A stretch of 64,000 nucleotides of DNA from Marsupella aquatica (GCA_973895155.1 OZ316892.1:23622001-23686000), one strand, 5' to 3'. Positions 35,229 through 46,883 are shown, numbered from the stretch's first letter. Translations and numbers: made by a program. The notes: generated by a model not told the origin, from the sequence alone.

Positions 35229-38200
35229 GATTCCTGCCATTCCAAACCCTCTTTTTAGAGCTTGCAGGCTTGTATTGACCATTCTCTTTGTCGAAAAAGA
35301 TTATCATGTTGTTGTAAAAGCAGTTTGGTGGCATTGCAGTCTACTTGATATCAAATTCTATAGAGTTTTACATTTTGCATTATATTGCTTCAAATGCTTG
35401 ACGTCATGTTCCTTCCATAAGAAAGATACTGGATGCAATCTTGCCTTCTTAATTCTGAAGGAATGGGCTCAAAATAATAGAAGCTTGCATATGTCAAGGA
35501 AATTTTCCATTACTCGGTCCAATATTTTGTGGACAGCATGATTTAAGGAGCTTGTCTTATCTTTCACAGTGCATCTACTTCTCCATATTAAGCTCACAAA
35601 TCTCCTTTATGAGTTTGCTGGATGATCTTGGCTGCTATGATCTAACATATATTTTGGTAGTGAATGATATTGCTATCCATGGTGACCTTGACTGCAGTTA
35701 CAAGAGGAAGCTTGACCTTCATCACCACAAACCTACAATTTCTTATCTCATTGGTAGAAGGTAAGTCTAGTTTGATTGAGAATGACTCTCACTAGCCTAA
35801 TGAAATGATCTAAGTGTGAATTTTTCACGTTTCTACACTGAACCCTTTGAGTGCCCAGGTTTCAATGTTGGAAACTACAAAATCTGAAAGATGACTTTGT
35901 GTTATTACCCAGGATGACTGAACTTTTCAAGGAAATGAGGAGGACAGCTGATCTTCATCCTCCAGCACCTCCCTTTGTCAAATTTTGACCAAGAATCCAT
36001 GATACATCCTTGTGAACTTCTACTGACTGTGGCCTGGATTTGAAATTGTGTACTCCTTGGAAGTTGGAATGATTGTTCTCAGTAATATTTCATCTGTAAA
36101 TATTATAAGTAATTAATGATGATATAGGCCAGTAGGTTTTGTGGCACTTCATGTGATATTTTTTTTCACAAACTTATTGCATCAACCCTAAAGATGTGCT
36201 AAGATAGCAAATGCCCAATATATTCAATTGACTAAAACCTCCTAAAGATACTTGTAACCATGGATGGTCTTAGCTGCCATCTCACTGTCAGTGGCCATTT
36301 AAAGTGCATGCTAAGTTCATGTTAGCATCCCTAAGCCTTGATGCCCTTTGAACCAACTACCAATGAGAATATCCCAGCAGCTTACATACTAGTAAAGCAA
36401 GACCCCACTTAAAAAAACATTAACTACCCAAATTACTGGTTTTAGCAATTGTTCGCCTAGTTGATTGAATGGGTACTTAGAACACATCTTTGGATCAAAC
36501 AAGAGTATGTCTGCACCCCCCAAAAGGGTGTATTGGATTTTGGCAAAATTAGTGCAACTCAAGGGCTGGTGCAACTTTACTCCAAAAAGGGCTGATCTAC
36601 CAGATTTTCATTTTTGAATCAGAAATCAGATTGCATTGGGACAGTGAGGAATGCTTGGAAACAACCATTTTCAGATAGCTACCCATTATCAAGAGGAAAA
36701 CAATAATAATCATCATAGTCATCAGGCTTGGAAAGATAAAATCCTTTTTTTTGCTTTCTAACTCACAACCAACAGAAATGTAAATCTTATCGGGCTTCAA
36801 ATGCAACACAGGACATCCCTTCCAAAACCTTTGAAACCCTCAATTTTGAAACATTAAACCACACCTGCCCATATAAAAGCCCCATTCCTTGCCTTGCTAT
36901 TGCTCATTCTTGCGCTCTGGTGAATAGTGTACTCACCATGAAAGGTGGAGCACTCACCACAAACCTGACCACAAAAGGTGAAACCTAAGCCCATTCCTAG
37001 TGCAAACTGAACCTGTGCACTTTCTAATGAGAGCTATGGGTATAACCCGAAGCTATTATAGGTGCAGTTGTGTTAACAGTATCGGTAAACTGGCTTAACT
37101 AAAGATGACTCATCAAACAGCAAACAACATATAAAAAAGCAAGTGCAACCCTGAAAGAAGAAGAAGAAGAAGAAGAAGAAAGGGCAAAAGTAAATGACAC
37201 TAGTGGGATGGAACAAGGTTCATAGCTAAAACAAATGCGGCAAGAGCTAATGGTCCATATCTGGTGTAGCAATCAAATCTGCAAGTGGGACAGGAATGTA
37301 CTCTTTTACATGTAAACTTTCTATCATTTTCAAAACTTTGACCTCCGTTAATTAACTGAGGTCACTTCTGTGGGTTAGGATGCACTCACCTTTCAGACCC
37401 TGTGCACTCTTGTAATTCACCTCGCTTGCTCGCTCTGCTCATTCCCTAGCTCGTTCCCCCACCAGCTCCCCCTCTCAGCAAAGAGCGCTGTCAACTTTGG
37501 TTCCGTACTGAATTTATCTACAACTATAATAAGGGATCCCGCCTTTTTTTGTCCTTTGTACCAAAAAAAAAAAAAACTCCAGGGCGGGAAAGATCCACAG
37601 CCGTTAGATTTGATTGACTGTTTTCCCTGACTATTGATGGAGGAAATGGGCACCCCTAGCACATATGTGCTTCCCCATGCTGCCCCATACATGCCCCGGC
37701 TTGACTCCCTATGGCCGACCCTCCTTGTGCCGTGCACTGCACGGGCATAGGGCTCGTGTTGTATAAATAAGGTGTGTAGTAGGGAACTGAGCTAACCGTG
37801 ATTGTTTTTCTGAGTAATCATATCGTAGCTTCCCCCAATTTCTGGCTGAAGTGGTGGCACTTCCTATTGTGGCTTGCAATGAGTTTTCTTTTCTTTCAAA
37901 TTTTAAGTAAAGTACATTGAGAAGCACAGCATACAAATCAGACATCGGAGACCAACTCCTCAGAAAAACGCTTTGCTATACAATAGTGAGTGAATTGATG
38001 AACACAGGACTCGTAGAGAATGACTCACATCGTTGTTGGCTCACGAGGAAATTGAACCTCTGGTTCAAGCTGTGCAACGACGGCAAGGTTAGTATCAAAT
38101 GGATGTTGAGAGGCCTCGATTTTAGAAGCCAGTTCAAACTTTTCATGAGTCATACTGCTGTAATTCCTTGGAGTTGTGGCTGTGGTTCGTTTGACAAGGT

Positions 38201-38854
38201 ATGAAGCTCGGCGAAGGAAGCTGCCACGGGGAACGCGCAATTGGCCCTTCATCGGAGCTCTCGAAAGAGAAAGCTAACTTATTTGCAGAAATGTAGAAAT
38301 TTTCAACCTCAACTGCGATTGTAGACAGTGGGTGGCCTACAAGCAAGCAAAATGCGAAATCAGACCATGCTCGACCTCTGGACAATCACTCAAGATGTTG
38401 AATTCCGTTTCTCTCTCAATGACGATGCTCCCGTTTATCTTAGATGTAGGGAGCTGGATGCAATGGATACAGGAAGGGATGAATCGAGATGCAAAATCCG
38501 AGAAGGAAGTCCTGAAGACGGTGAGTCTGAAAACGGTCTCCATCTGATTTCGTTCTGACTTCAAAACAAGATCGCGGAAAATGAAATTGAAATGATATGC
38601 TGCTTCTCAGGTCTCATCTTGTATTGTTTATTGATAGAACCCCAAAAACCTGACTCGCCAGCAAACTGTTCTTGAAAGTTTTCGCTTGGGTATTGATGCC
38701 CGTGTTCATGATGACTCGAAACCACTATGTACAGTAGAGGACTTGAATTATAATATAAGTTTCTGTCAAGTTGACAGAAATAAATTGCCTCCGTCAATTA
38801 TTGCAGGAACGATCCTAGGTTACTATCAAAAATCTAAAAAAACTACTGAACATT
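35229..38854. other. Intergenic region between unknown gene and CXIP4-like gene
   Basis: AT-rich, with a (GAA)n microsatellite at about 37156-37182 and an A14 run near 37561-37575. The 3' UTR of the unknown gene probably fills its first part, and that of the minus-strand CXIP4-like gene its last part. Small frames such as 37417-37737 minus and 38328-38558 plus have no recognisable content. Confidence 0.45.
37156..37182. repeat. (GAA)n microsatellite
   Basis: About nine uninterrupted AAG/GAA triplets. Confidence 0.95.
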
Positions 38855-39931
38855 CTAGCGGCCGCTTCTGCCGCTTCTTCTGCTTCTACTCCTCTTCTCT
38901 TTGTGATGGTCACGTTTGTGCTTCGAAGGCACGTCAGACTCGGGGCTCTCATCACTCTCATCATCCAAAATCTCCTCTCTCCTGCTGCTGCTCTTCCTCT
39001 TCTCCTTGTGATGGTGCCGCTTACGCTTCATGGGAACGTCGGACTCCGGGCTCTCATCACTGTCCTCCTCCGAAACCTCATCTCTCCTGCTCCTCTTCCT
39101 GTCTTTGTGATGATGGCGTCTGCGCTTCACAGGGACGTCGGATTCAGAGCTCTCATCACTCTCATCCTCTGAAACCTCCTCTCTCCTGCTTCTTCTGCTG
39201 CTTTTACGTGTCTTCTCCTTGTGATGATGACGGCGTTTACTCTTCACAGGCACGTCTGACTCATCGCTGTCATCGCTCTCATCGGAAGAAATCTCGGACC
39301 TTTTCTTGGAGGATTTCCGATGCTTCGATGAAGACTTCGATTTCTTCGACGACTTCTCCACCTTCGAATTCGACTTGCTCTTGCTCGTTCCTCGGCTCCT
39401 CCACCCGTACTTCTCTGCTAATATTTTCTCCATCTCCGGGTCTTCGTCGCTGTCCGATAACTCACTCTCGCTCGCATCAGATTCCAAATTGGACAAGTCA
39501 CTTCCACCTTCCTTTTTCAGGTTCCGTTCCTTGTCCAACACAGCCGCCGCTGCAGCTGCAGCCTCCTCCTTCGCGGTGAGGAAATTGCGACACTGAAATG
39601 TAAGGTGACCAACTCTCCCGCATTTCTTACAGGCACCACGGACCTCATCCGCGCTCGAGCCCGTGAGACGGGCTAAGGCGAGAAGCCCTTGGAAGCTGTC
39701 GTACGCATTCTGCTGGTCCTCTGTTATCCCACCTTCTGGAGCAGATGCACTCGCGCCCCCAGCTGGAGCACCGCGGAGGTCATCCGCTTGGGATGCTCGC
39801 GCTGCCTTCTGGTCCGGAGCGTAAGGGTCGTAACCGATGGCGCTCTGCCAAATTCCGTGAGTCTGCAACGCCGCGCTACTATGCACGCGGTTGTTTGCGG
39901 GCATCCGCACTCGTCCCGCGGTAGCAGGCAT
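38855..39931 (-). CDS. CXIP4: CXIP4-like CCHC zinc-knuckle protein
   Basis: An intronless 358-residue protein. MPATAGRVRMPANNRVHSSA, HGIWQSAIGYDPYAP and QNAYDSFQGLLALARLTG are the signature of plant CAX-interacting protein 4 and its eukaryotic relatives. One CCHC knuckle follows (C101, C104, H109, C114; CKKCGRVGHLTFQC), then an Ala-rich helix and an acidic-serine segment ending in MEKILAEKYGW. Residues about 175-358 are Lys/Arg/Ser-rich and include four repeats of about 33 residues of the form SDESxESDVPxKxKRxHHKEK. Such basic-serine tails are typical of nuclear RNA-associated proteins. CXIP4 was named for interacting with the vacuolar cation exchanger CAX1 in yeast assays, but a nuclear RNA-related role is an equally reasonable inference. 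The number of C-terminal repeats is likely variable between species. Confidence 0.9.
   Translation of the reverse strand: MPATAGRVRMPANNRVHSSAALQTHGIWQSAIGYDPYAPDQKAARASQADDLRGAPAGGASASAPEGGITEDQQNAYDSFQGLLALARLTGSSADEVRGACKKCGRVGHLTFQCRNFLTAKEEAAAAAAAVLDKERNLKKEGGSDLSNLESDASESELSDSDEDPEMEKILAEKYGWRSRGTSKSKSNSKVEKSSKKSKSSSKHRKSSKKRSEISSDESDDSDESDVPVKSKRRHHHKEKTRKSSRRSRREEVSEDESDESSESDVPVKRRRHHHKDRKRSRRDEVSEEDSDESPESDVPMKRKRHHHKEKRKSSSRREEILDDESDESPESDVPSKHKRDHHKEKRSRSRRSGRSGR
38870..39310 (-). repeat. Coding tandem repeat in CXIP4-like C-terminus
   Basis: Four degenerate units of about 96-108 bases encode DE-S-DES-SDVP-K-KRRHHHK blocks. Each unit carries one acidic serine run followed by one basic histidine-lysine run, so the tail alternates negative and positive patches. 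Confidence 0.8.
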
Positions 39932-40790
39932 TGTGACCTAATTTCGACAACCTCTTCGATATGAATCCCCAAACACGGTTCCAATGCCTCCAAAAGTACT
40001 CAATCAGCACCGCGGACCTCAGACAATAGCGTTCTTCTCTACGCCCCTGTCCTTTGAGCTCCCGTATAGAGCCGAATACTACTACAACCTCCTTCGATAG
40101 GCATCCGACAACGTACTCAATCGACACCTCGCACGACAATCGATGCCGTTATCCCCGTCAAACTCCCTCACAACTGACGCCTCAAACCTCTTTCCGTCGC
40201 TGAATCCGAAACAGCAGATTGACCTCAAACCCCTGCTCCCTTCTGACCTAATTTCTTAAGCCTCTCTTGACATGAAGCGAACGAGTAAACCTGGCACGCC
40301 CGGAAGAATGTTTATCAACAACCAAACCAATGCTCTATCAACGCGAAGTGATGACGAGACACTAAAGGCGTTGGTCTCCACCACTTCTCGATTCCCTTCG
40401 GTATACTGAACCCTATTGCCCGAGTTGCTCGAGCCTCACCTGAGATGAAGCGCACGAACACAATTGGCACGCCCAGAAGAATTGTATGATCAATGTCGAA
40501 ACCACCGCTTTCTCCACCTCTTCTCGATTTTCTTCTGCACACTGAACCCTGTTGAAAGAATTTCTTCAGCCTCAACTCAGATGAAGCGCACGAACAAAAT
40601 TGGCACGCCCAGAAGAATTGTACAATCAATGTCGAAGCCACCGCTTTCTCCACCTCTTCTCGATTCTCTTCTGTACACTGAACCCTGTTGCCCGAATTTC
40701 TTCAGCCTCAACTCAGATGAAGCGCACGAACAAAATTGGCACGCCCACAAGAGTTGTTCATCAATGTCCAACCCACCGCTCTGTCAATTC
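39932..40790 (-). repeat. Tandem array upstream of CXIP4-like gene, 136-bp unit
   Basis: The anchor ATGAAGCG falls at 40272, 40445, 40581 and 40717, giving spacings of 173, 136 and 136. Units 2-4 share CACGAACA.AATTGGCACGCC, AAGAATTGTA, CCACCGCTTTCTCCACCTCTTCTCGATT and CACTGAACCCTGTTG with few changes. More diverged traces (TGACCTAATTTC..AACCTCTTCGATATGAA) reach back to about 39940. The array occupies the promoter/leader side of the CXIP4-like gene. Plus-strand frames inside it (40464-40838, 40600-40887) stay open only because of the repetition. Confidence 0.85.
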
Positions 40791-40824
40791 ATTCAGCACC
40801 AAAGGCAAGATCGAGGCTCATCTC

Positions 40825-41026
40825 CTGTACCATTTTAGCCGCCCTCTAGCTGCCCGACTGTTTTTTGGAGTCACTAAGTGTGACTAGAGTGTGAATGATC
40901 ACCATTTTTGGGTGGGGTGACTATACTGTACCATTTTAGCCGCCCTCTAGCTGCCGGACTGTTTTTTGGAGTCACTAAGTGTGACTAGAGTGTGAATGAT
41001 CCCCATTTTTGGGTGGGGTGAATGAC
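40825..41026. repeat. 101-bp tandem duplication
   Basis: CTGTACCATTTTAGCCGCCC starts each unit (40825 and 40926). The units differ at about two internal positions before diverging at their ends. Confidence 0.93.
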
Positions 41027-41115
41027 AAAAGCTACTATTGTCACTGACCAGATTAGAACCTGGGACCTGTTGCATCCCAAAGGAGCTCCTCTACCAACTA
41101 GCCTTGGGGCAGTTA
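40825..41115 (-). mobile_element. tRNA-derived SINE-like element with duplicated body
   Basis: On the minus strand, 41115-41049 reads like a degenerate tRNA: an A-box-like TAGTTGGTAGAGG, an anticodon-arm-like CCTTTGGGATGCAACAGG and a B-box-like GGTTCTAATCTGG about 40 bases after the A box. That is RNA polymerase III promoter geometry. Downstream on the same strand the body, with CACCCAAAAATGG and ACAGTC..GCAGCTAGAGGGCGGC, occurs twice (40825-40925 and 40926-41026, period 101, about two differences). Plant SINEs have exactly this head-plus-body layout. It is not a functional tRNA because the stems do not close properly. Confidence 0.55.
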
Positions 41116-41767
41116 GTGTCAGCATTGTTTCGCTCTTGGTATTTAACTGTATATTAACGTTAGGAATACTGGGCAGCAGGCAGTCACGTACGGGGTTAAT
41201 AAAGGCTAATCGCATTGATTAGCCTCGATCTTGCCTTTCGTTCTTAATGTCAATTCGACGCGATGGATATAAATGAAAAGCTCGGTTCTCCACCTCTTAT
41301 CGCTTCTCGGCTGCTTCTTAGATACTCGTTTCCGTCTACGCTTTGCTTCGATCCAACAAAACTCGACCAGAACATTCTTTTCTTATTTTGGCCGACGTGC
41401 CTTTGTCGTGGCTTAGGCTAGGTTCCATGGGGCTGGGAGTAAAGAGTACGGATGCTGTCAGAATTTTTAAGCCAATAAGATTGCAGCTTTTCCAGAGACT
41501 GAAGGGTGTACGAATACTATATCAAGGAGTATGATTTTCCCTCACACACCCTCTTAAACTTCAGGGGTGCCCCTGCCCTTGTATAAGAACAGTACAAGGC
41601 ATTCTCATTGGCTCCTGAGTCAAAATTTATACTTTTAAAATACTGTATACACATTGGCATATGGTGTATTTGGGCCCTAATTAATGTCAGAGGGAGTGTC
41701 CGTACTCCCTACCCCTGGCCCATGGAACCTGGCCCTTACTGTAGCTTTTTGGTGGCTCTTGCCTGAC

Positions 41768-41824
41768 GATCTACTGTCTGTCTTCTTGGGGATATGGATC
41801 TACTGTCTGTCTTCTTGGGGAAAT
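41768..41824. repeat. 29-bp tandem duplication
   Basis: GATCTACTGTCTGTCTTCTT followed by GGGGA begins at 41768 and again at 41797. Confidence 0.93.
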
Positions 41825-41852
41825 GGATCACCGTTAGATCTTCTTAGATAGT

Positions 41853-41884
41853 TTAGGGTTTACGGTTTAGGGTAGGGTTTACGT
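41853..41884. repeat. Short interstitial telomere-like repeat
   Basis: GTTTAGGGTTTACGGTTTAGGGTAGGGTTTACG contains four imperfect copies of the plant telomere unit TTTAGGG. It may be an internal telomere remnant, or telo-box promoter motifs without a recognised gene. Confidence 0.6.
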
Positions 41885-41984
41885 GTTCTCTACTCCCTTT
41901 GTTGGCTATTGGTCCTTGTGGGACTAATTGGGACTCTTGGGCTTGTTGCGTTTATTTGCCTAGGTCTCCAGGTCCTTCTTCCTA

Positions 41985-42027
41985 ACCCCGCTCCCCCCTC
42001 TCCCCCACCCCCCCCCCTTCCCCCTTT
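41985..42027. repeat. C-rich tract
   Basis: A nearly pure C/T run with several stretches of five or more C, including one of eleven or so. The complementary strand has quadruplex-forming potential. Confidence 0.85.
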
Positions 42028-42406
42028 TAATTGGATCTTTTGGGCTTGGGATTGTGTTTCCAGGTTTGGCATTTAGGTTGGCATTTTTGTTCTTTGGCAG
42101 TTTCATATATAGGATAATAGTCATATGTTTTACATTGGGGGCTTACCTCTCGGGCAACAATGTTTTTTCCAACTTTGGTCACATATCTTTCTGTGTCTAC
42201 TACCTGTGTTTTGAATAGTCATGGGTTTGCCTTTGCAAATGTAGTCCTTGCCCAACAAGGGTGGCTTTACAAGATATTTAAATAGGGAGTTGCTTCTTTC
42301 TAGTTGATATGAGATTAAATCTGGATTCAGCATGCAGTTGATTTTAGAAGAGCTTGGAGGGCCATTCTGATATGGTGTCTAGTGGGCCTAAGTACTTTTG
42401 GATGTC

Positions 42407-42449
42407 GATTGCTTACTTGTCTAGGATTTTTTAGACAAAGTAAGCAATC
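42407..42449 (+). repeat. Strong hairpin, 17-bp stem
   Basis: GATTGCTTACTTGTCTA (42407-42423) pairs with TAGACAAAGTAAGCAATC (42432-42449), with a single bulged base and an eight-base loop. It is either a fold-back element, an intrinsic cruciform site or, less likely, a small-RNA hairpin. Confidence 0.8.
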
Positions 42450-44438
42450 CAAGTTGGGAATTTACATTTATTGCAATTCATTTCCAAAGATTGTTGGTCT
42501 TGAGTGTACCTTTAGAAAAAAATATAAAGCCTAGATGGACACAGGGGTTTGCTTTGAAGCCCCGTTTGATTTCCAAACCTTGAATGGAATAATGTACAAC
42601 TTCCAAAAATGCTAAGATAACACTCCTTATATATGTGACTAAAGTGTGACCTGTAAATGGGTTGCTTACCGTTTGTAACCAGTTTCTGATTGTTTACACA
42701 GTGATGTTGTGAAAATAGATGTTTCCGCGTGGAATAAGGTGGAAACTACCTTGGGCATCCTTTACAAAGGAGAAGCATCCTTTTTCACAGGGGTAAGTTG
42801 GTGCACATGTCCACACTACTTATTAGGGTGTCCTCACAAAATTGAAACATCCTTCCCCAAAGTGGTAAGTGGCTGCTGATACCCAAACTCCTCACGGTGT
42901 CCTTCATAAAAGTGGTAATTCACTGTTCATGCCCAAACTACACAAGGTGTTCTTCCTGGGGTCTTCATTTATTTTCTTTCTTTCCATCATGCAAAAGTAA
43001 GTATGGTATTTGTTTATTGGGTTGAAAAGAATATTTTTAAATTTATGTAGAAGAACATTAGGGTTTTTAAAATTTACTTTTGAGAATTATAAGAAAAGAT
43101 GAGATTATAATAATGAAAATTGGGATTATTTTTAGAATATTCAAAAAAGATAGGGGTCGGAAATTAGTTATTTTTTTCCTTATTTTTTAGGGTGTTTAAT
43201 AGTTAAAAAGGTCGAGCATGATATGAGACCCCATTAGAGTGAGGCCCCCAAGGTGTTCTTCACAAAATTGAAGCATCCCTTGGCAGTTGGTTTATAATAT
43301 TTGAACATCTTTGCACTCATGGGCAATAAAAAAAGTGATCTCAGAAAAATCTCAAACTTTGTCAAGTAATAGATTGGATATCAGGGAACATGTTGGAAAA
43401 CATTGAGCTTTTGGATCTGTGTCAGAAACCAACATTTTATAGGTGGTAAGGGTATCTAGGAAAACTACTAGGGACATCTTTCTCAAAAGTAAAGAGCACA
43501 TCCAAATTGGCAGGTCATTGTGAATTTAGGGTGTAAAGTGAGGCAGGTGTTACACAGGCCATGGGGATGGGCAAAGCAAACCCCTTGGTCCATCCTGGTT
43601 TAATATTCCCTTCCATCAAAAAGGTAGCCCTCTACTCTAGTTTGCTTTGTTAAAAAAAAGAGAGTCACAAAGTGCCCCAGTTTCTGTAAAGCTACCCTAA
43701 ACCCTCTCACCTGAGGCCAAGAAAAGCACATAGAGCTACCGTACAGCTGAGTGCCTTCTCTGCTTGGGCTTGAGAGGCACACTAGCCATTCAGATCCGAT
43801 AATTGCACATCAAAATATGACATATACTATGTAAACCATCCCTCTATACCATGATAAATTTTGTTATTTTTTTTTAAAAAGCCACTAGCCATGACAAAAA
43901 CATGGTTCACAAATTTCACCATTTTTAGTATGTTTTCATGAAATTGAGGAGCAAAACCTTACGGTAGAGGAGAGGAATGGGAAAAAAGGAGAAGTCACTC
44001 CTTTTATATGGCCAGTGGTGGTTTAACTCCAATTGAATACTGAGGACGAATACCGAGGGCTAGTGAGTGCACAGCTGCAACCTTATATTACAAACTTTTG
44101 ATGTGTGATTAGATCCATTCCCTTGGCTTTAAAGGCTTTGTAATTGATGCTCGTGTAATCGTCAGAGCGGTCAGTAGAAAATGTTTAGGATACACGTCCC
44201 TGACGTTGCCCAGATGCGAGCAGATACGAAGAATGTAGTCGCTGCTAGTTTGGATTGGATAGAAACCTCGATAAGTAGGTGGAGACGACACAATCATTTT
44301 GTTGGGGTAGAGAACTTGATGGACCAGAGGAATTGAAATTGTAGCTCTCGAGCGACCCAACTTCATTTCTTTACCATTTCTATCCCAATCTCCTCTCGAC
44401 GCGAGAGCACGACGCGAGAGCACCGAGGGAGCGACGGC

Positions 44439-46883
44439 ATGGCTTTCCTCCGTTATCACAGTTTCTGCTCGAGTGTCTCCTTGAGCACATCCAATGGCAA
44501 TTTGTTGCAGCAATTCTCTCTCCTCCTGCTTGTTGTCCTCACCTTCTCAGCCTCAGCTAGAGGAACCGTTCACTTGACAGGAGGCGAGGAAGAGGTGGTC
44601 CACAGGTTCCGACGATACCTGCAGATTGACACAGCTCAGCCTGACCCAGACTACTCCGTTGTCACCGAATTTCTCGCCAAGCAAGGCCAGCAGATTGGGC
44701 TGGACATCAAATTGCTGGAGTTCACTCCTAACAAGCCTGTGGTGCTGTTCACCTGGAAAGGCACAGACCCATCCCTTCCTTCCGTCTTGCTCAATTCCCA
44801 CATGGACGTTGTTCCTGCTGATGAATCGCAATGGTTGCATAGCCCTTTCAGCGCTCACGTTGATGACGATGGCAAAATCTTTGCCAGGGGGTCCCAAGAT
44901 ATGAAATGTGTGGGTATGCAATACTTAGAAGCAATTAGGAAATTGAAGGCAGCAGGATTCAAGCCCCAGAGGTCAATTCATGTATCTTTTGTCCCCGATG
45001 AGGAGATTGGGGGAGACGACGGAGCAGAAAAGTTCGTCAAGTCTGATGCATTCAAGAATCTAAATGTTGATGTGCTTATGGATGAGGGTCTTGCATCTAC
45101 TGAGGACGAATACCGAATATTTTACGGGGAGAGAACAGTCTGGTGGTTTGTGATTGAGGCCTCTGGAAGCCCTGCCCATGGGTCTAGGATGTTCGATGGC
45201 ACAGCTTTGGAGAACTTGAGGGTCTCTCTAAACAAGATTGATGAGTTCCGCACCGCTCAATTTGAAAGAGTGAAGTCTGGTGAAGCTGCGGAAGGAGAAG
45301 TTATTTCTGTCAACAATGTCTTCCTCAAAGCTGGCACTCCTACCCCCACGGTCTGTCCCACTTTCATTTTCTGCAACATTTCCGTTTCCTTGTAGGAATA
45401 TTAAATTACGTGGCTGTGGAAAAACTTTGCTCCACTTTTAGGTTCGACTTTAGTATCGTTTGGGTTCCTTCTTTGTTGTCCTTCCTTAGTTGAAAAGGTT
45501 GGCGTCCTATTGTCAATTACTGACGGAGGTGATGAAGATGTTGCCTAAAAGTGAATGTCATTTCGTTTCATGTCTGGTAATGATATGGTCATTTATGGGT
45601 TGCCGATGAGCCTTGCCAATGGGGCTCCATTGCCTAACGCTGGTTAAATTGGATTCTGCAGGGGTTTGTCATGAACATGCAGCCATCAGAAGCAGAAGCA
45701 GGGTTTGATATGCGGCTTCCACCCATTGTGGATACAGACCTCCTTCAGAAACTGCTTGAAGAAGAATGGGCACCAGCTTCTCGAAATCTTACATTTCGAG
45801 TAAGTACCTCTTGCTCAATGGCTTGAAACATTACAGTACTACATAACAAAACGGCTGCATGAAAGTTCAGTCTGTCTCTGCTCTCTGGAAGCTTGTCGGC
45901 GATGCACCATTAGGGTAATGTTTTGGATTCGAGATTTCTATCTGATCTTACATATGGCTCAAGAGCAACGGAATGAATGAGTGGAGTGCCGTGGAATAGC
46001 TAAATAAGTGAAAGTGAGCAGAATGGGGACTTTTGTTGAGTATGAGAGGATTTGAGGGTATCTATCAGTGAATGTTGTCAATTTACCATTTTCGGGGAAT
46101 TGAAAGTCGAAGTTTGTTTTTGAGCAGTTCATACAAAAGCGAGATGTGACCAACAAGTATGGGAAGCCAGCTGTGACGGTAACAGATGATACAAATCCAT
46201 GGTGGACAAAATTGAAAGCGGGAGTAGCTAAGGCAGGAGGAAACCTTGGCAAGCCAGAAATCTTTATGGCTTCTACCGATTCTCGGTTTGTCCGATATGA
46301 AGGCATTCCAGCATTTGGATTTTCGCCCATGGCCAACACACCTATTTTGCTGCATGATCACAACGAGGTAAGTAAAATGTTTTGGCCTCGGTCGTTAATA
46401 TTGTCTCGGAGATATGGAAGACGGGTGATTTCACAATTACTTGGAAATAGCGCACCTAGATGCACAATACCAGCAAGAAGAATAAACGAAGGTTATAGCA
46501 TTTGAACTCGTTCTTAAATGAGGTGGTATCGTTGTCGCCTGTTGTCCTATTTTTTCCCTGCAGGTGCTTAACCTGAAGCACCAATTTGATTTGAAGGCTT
46601 GGAAATAAGATGACGCACACTTTGTGGTCCGTGTATTCAAGCTCTGTAAGAAAGACTTAATCGATGTCATTTAGGATACTCTGGTTCATGACCAGCCGAT
46701 CGTGTTTTGTTATTAAAGTTTTTTGTCTAACAGTTCTGATGGGGTGTACAGTTTTTGCACGTGAAAGAGTACCTTAATGGCATAAGCGTCTATGAGGAGA
46801 TTATTAAATCTTTCACGGGTCCAGAATCTGAGGTTGAGACAACTGACTCTGTTTCATCACAACTTCTTCATGAGGAGTTGTAA
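44439..46883 (+). CDS. ACY1: Aminoacylase-1, M20 metallopeptidase family
   Basis: It hydrolyses N-acyl amino acids to the free amino acid and a carboxylate. Four exons in phase: 44439-45350, 45662-45799, 46128-46367, 46752-46883, giving 473 residues. The di-zinc M20 motifs are complete: HMD (H121, D123) in NSHMDVVPAD, D154 in GSQDMK, catalytic Glu and metal-binding Glu in PDEEIGG (E188, E189), D215 in MDEG, and the final histidine in LLHDHNE (H426 or H428). SGSPAHGSRM begins the dimerisation domain. The N-terminus has a hydrophobic run (FSLLLLVVLTFSASA, about 26-40), predicting a secretory signal or anchor, which animal cytosolic ACY1 lacks but plant homologues have. The CDS start is the first ATG before that signal. 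Confidence 0.94.

Larger units (their letters stand above)
41116..44438. other. Intergenic region upstream of aminoacylase gene
   Basis: No gene supported. It contains a 29-bp duplication, telomere-like repeats, a C-rich tract and a hairpin (listed separately). The last 100-200 bases before 44439 probably hold the aminoacylase promoter and leader. Confidence 0.5.

Noticed and set aside
40464-40887. Repeated plus-strand frames (MKRTNKIGTPRR units)
   Set aside because: They exist because the 136-bp unit lacks stops in those frames; no domain, and they sit in the CXIP4 upstream array.
41049-41115. Functional tRNA gene on the minus strand
   Set aside because: Only promoter-box-like motifs survive; acceptor and D stems do not pair, and it is attached to a SINE-like body.
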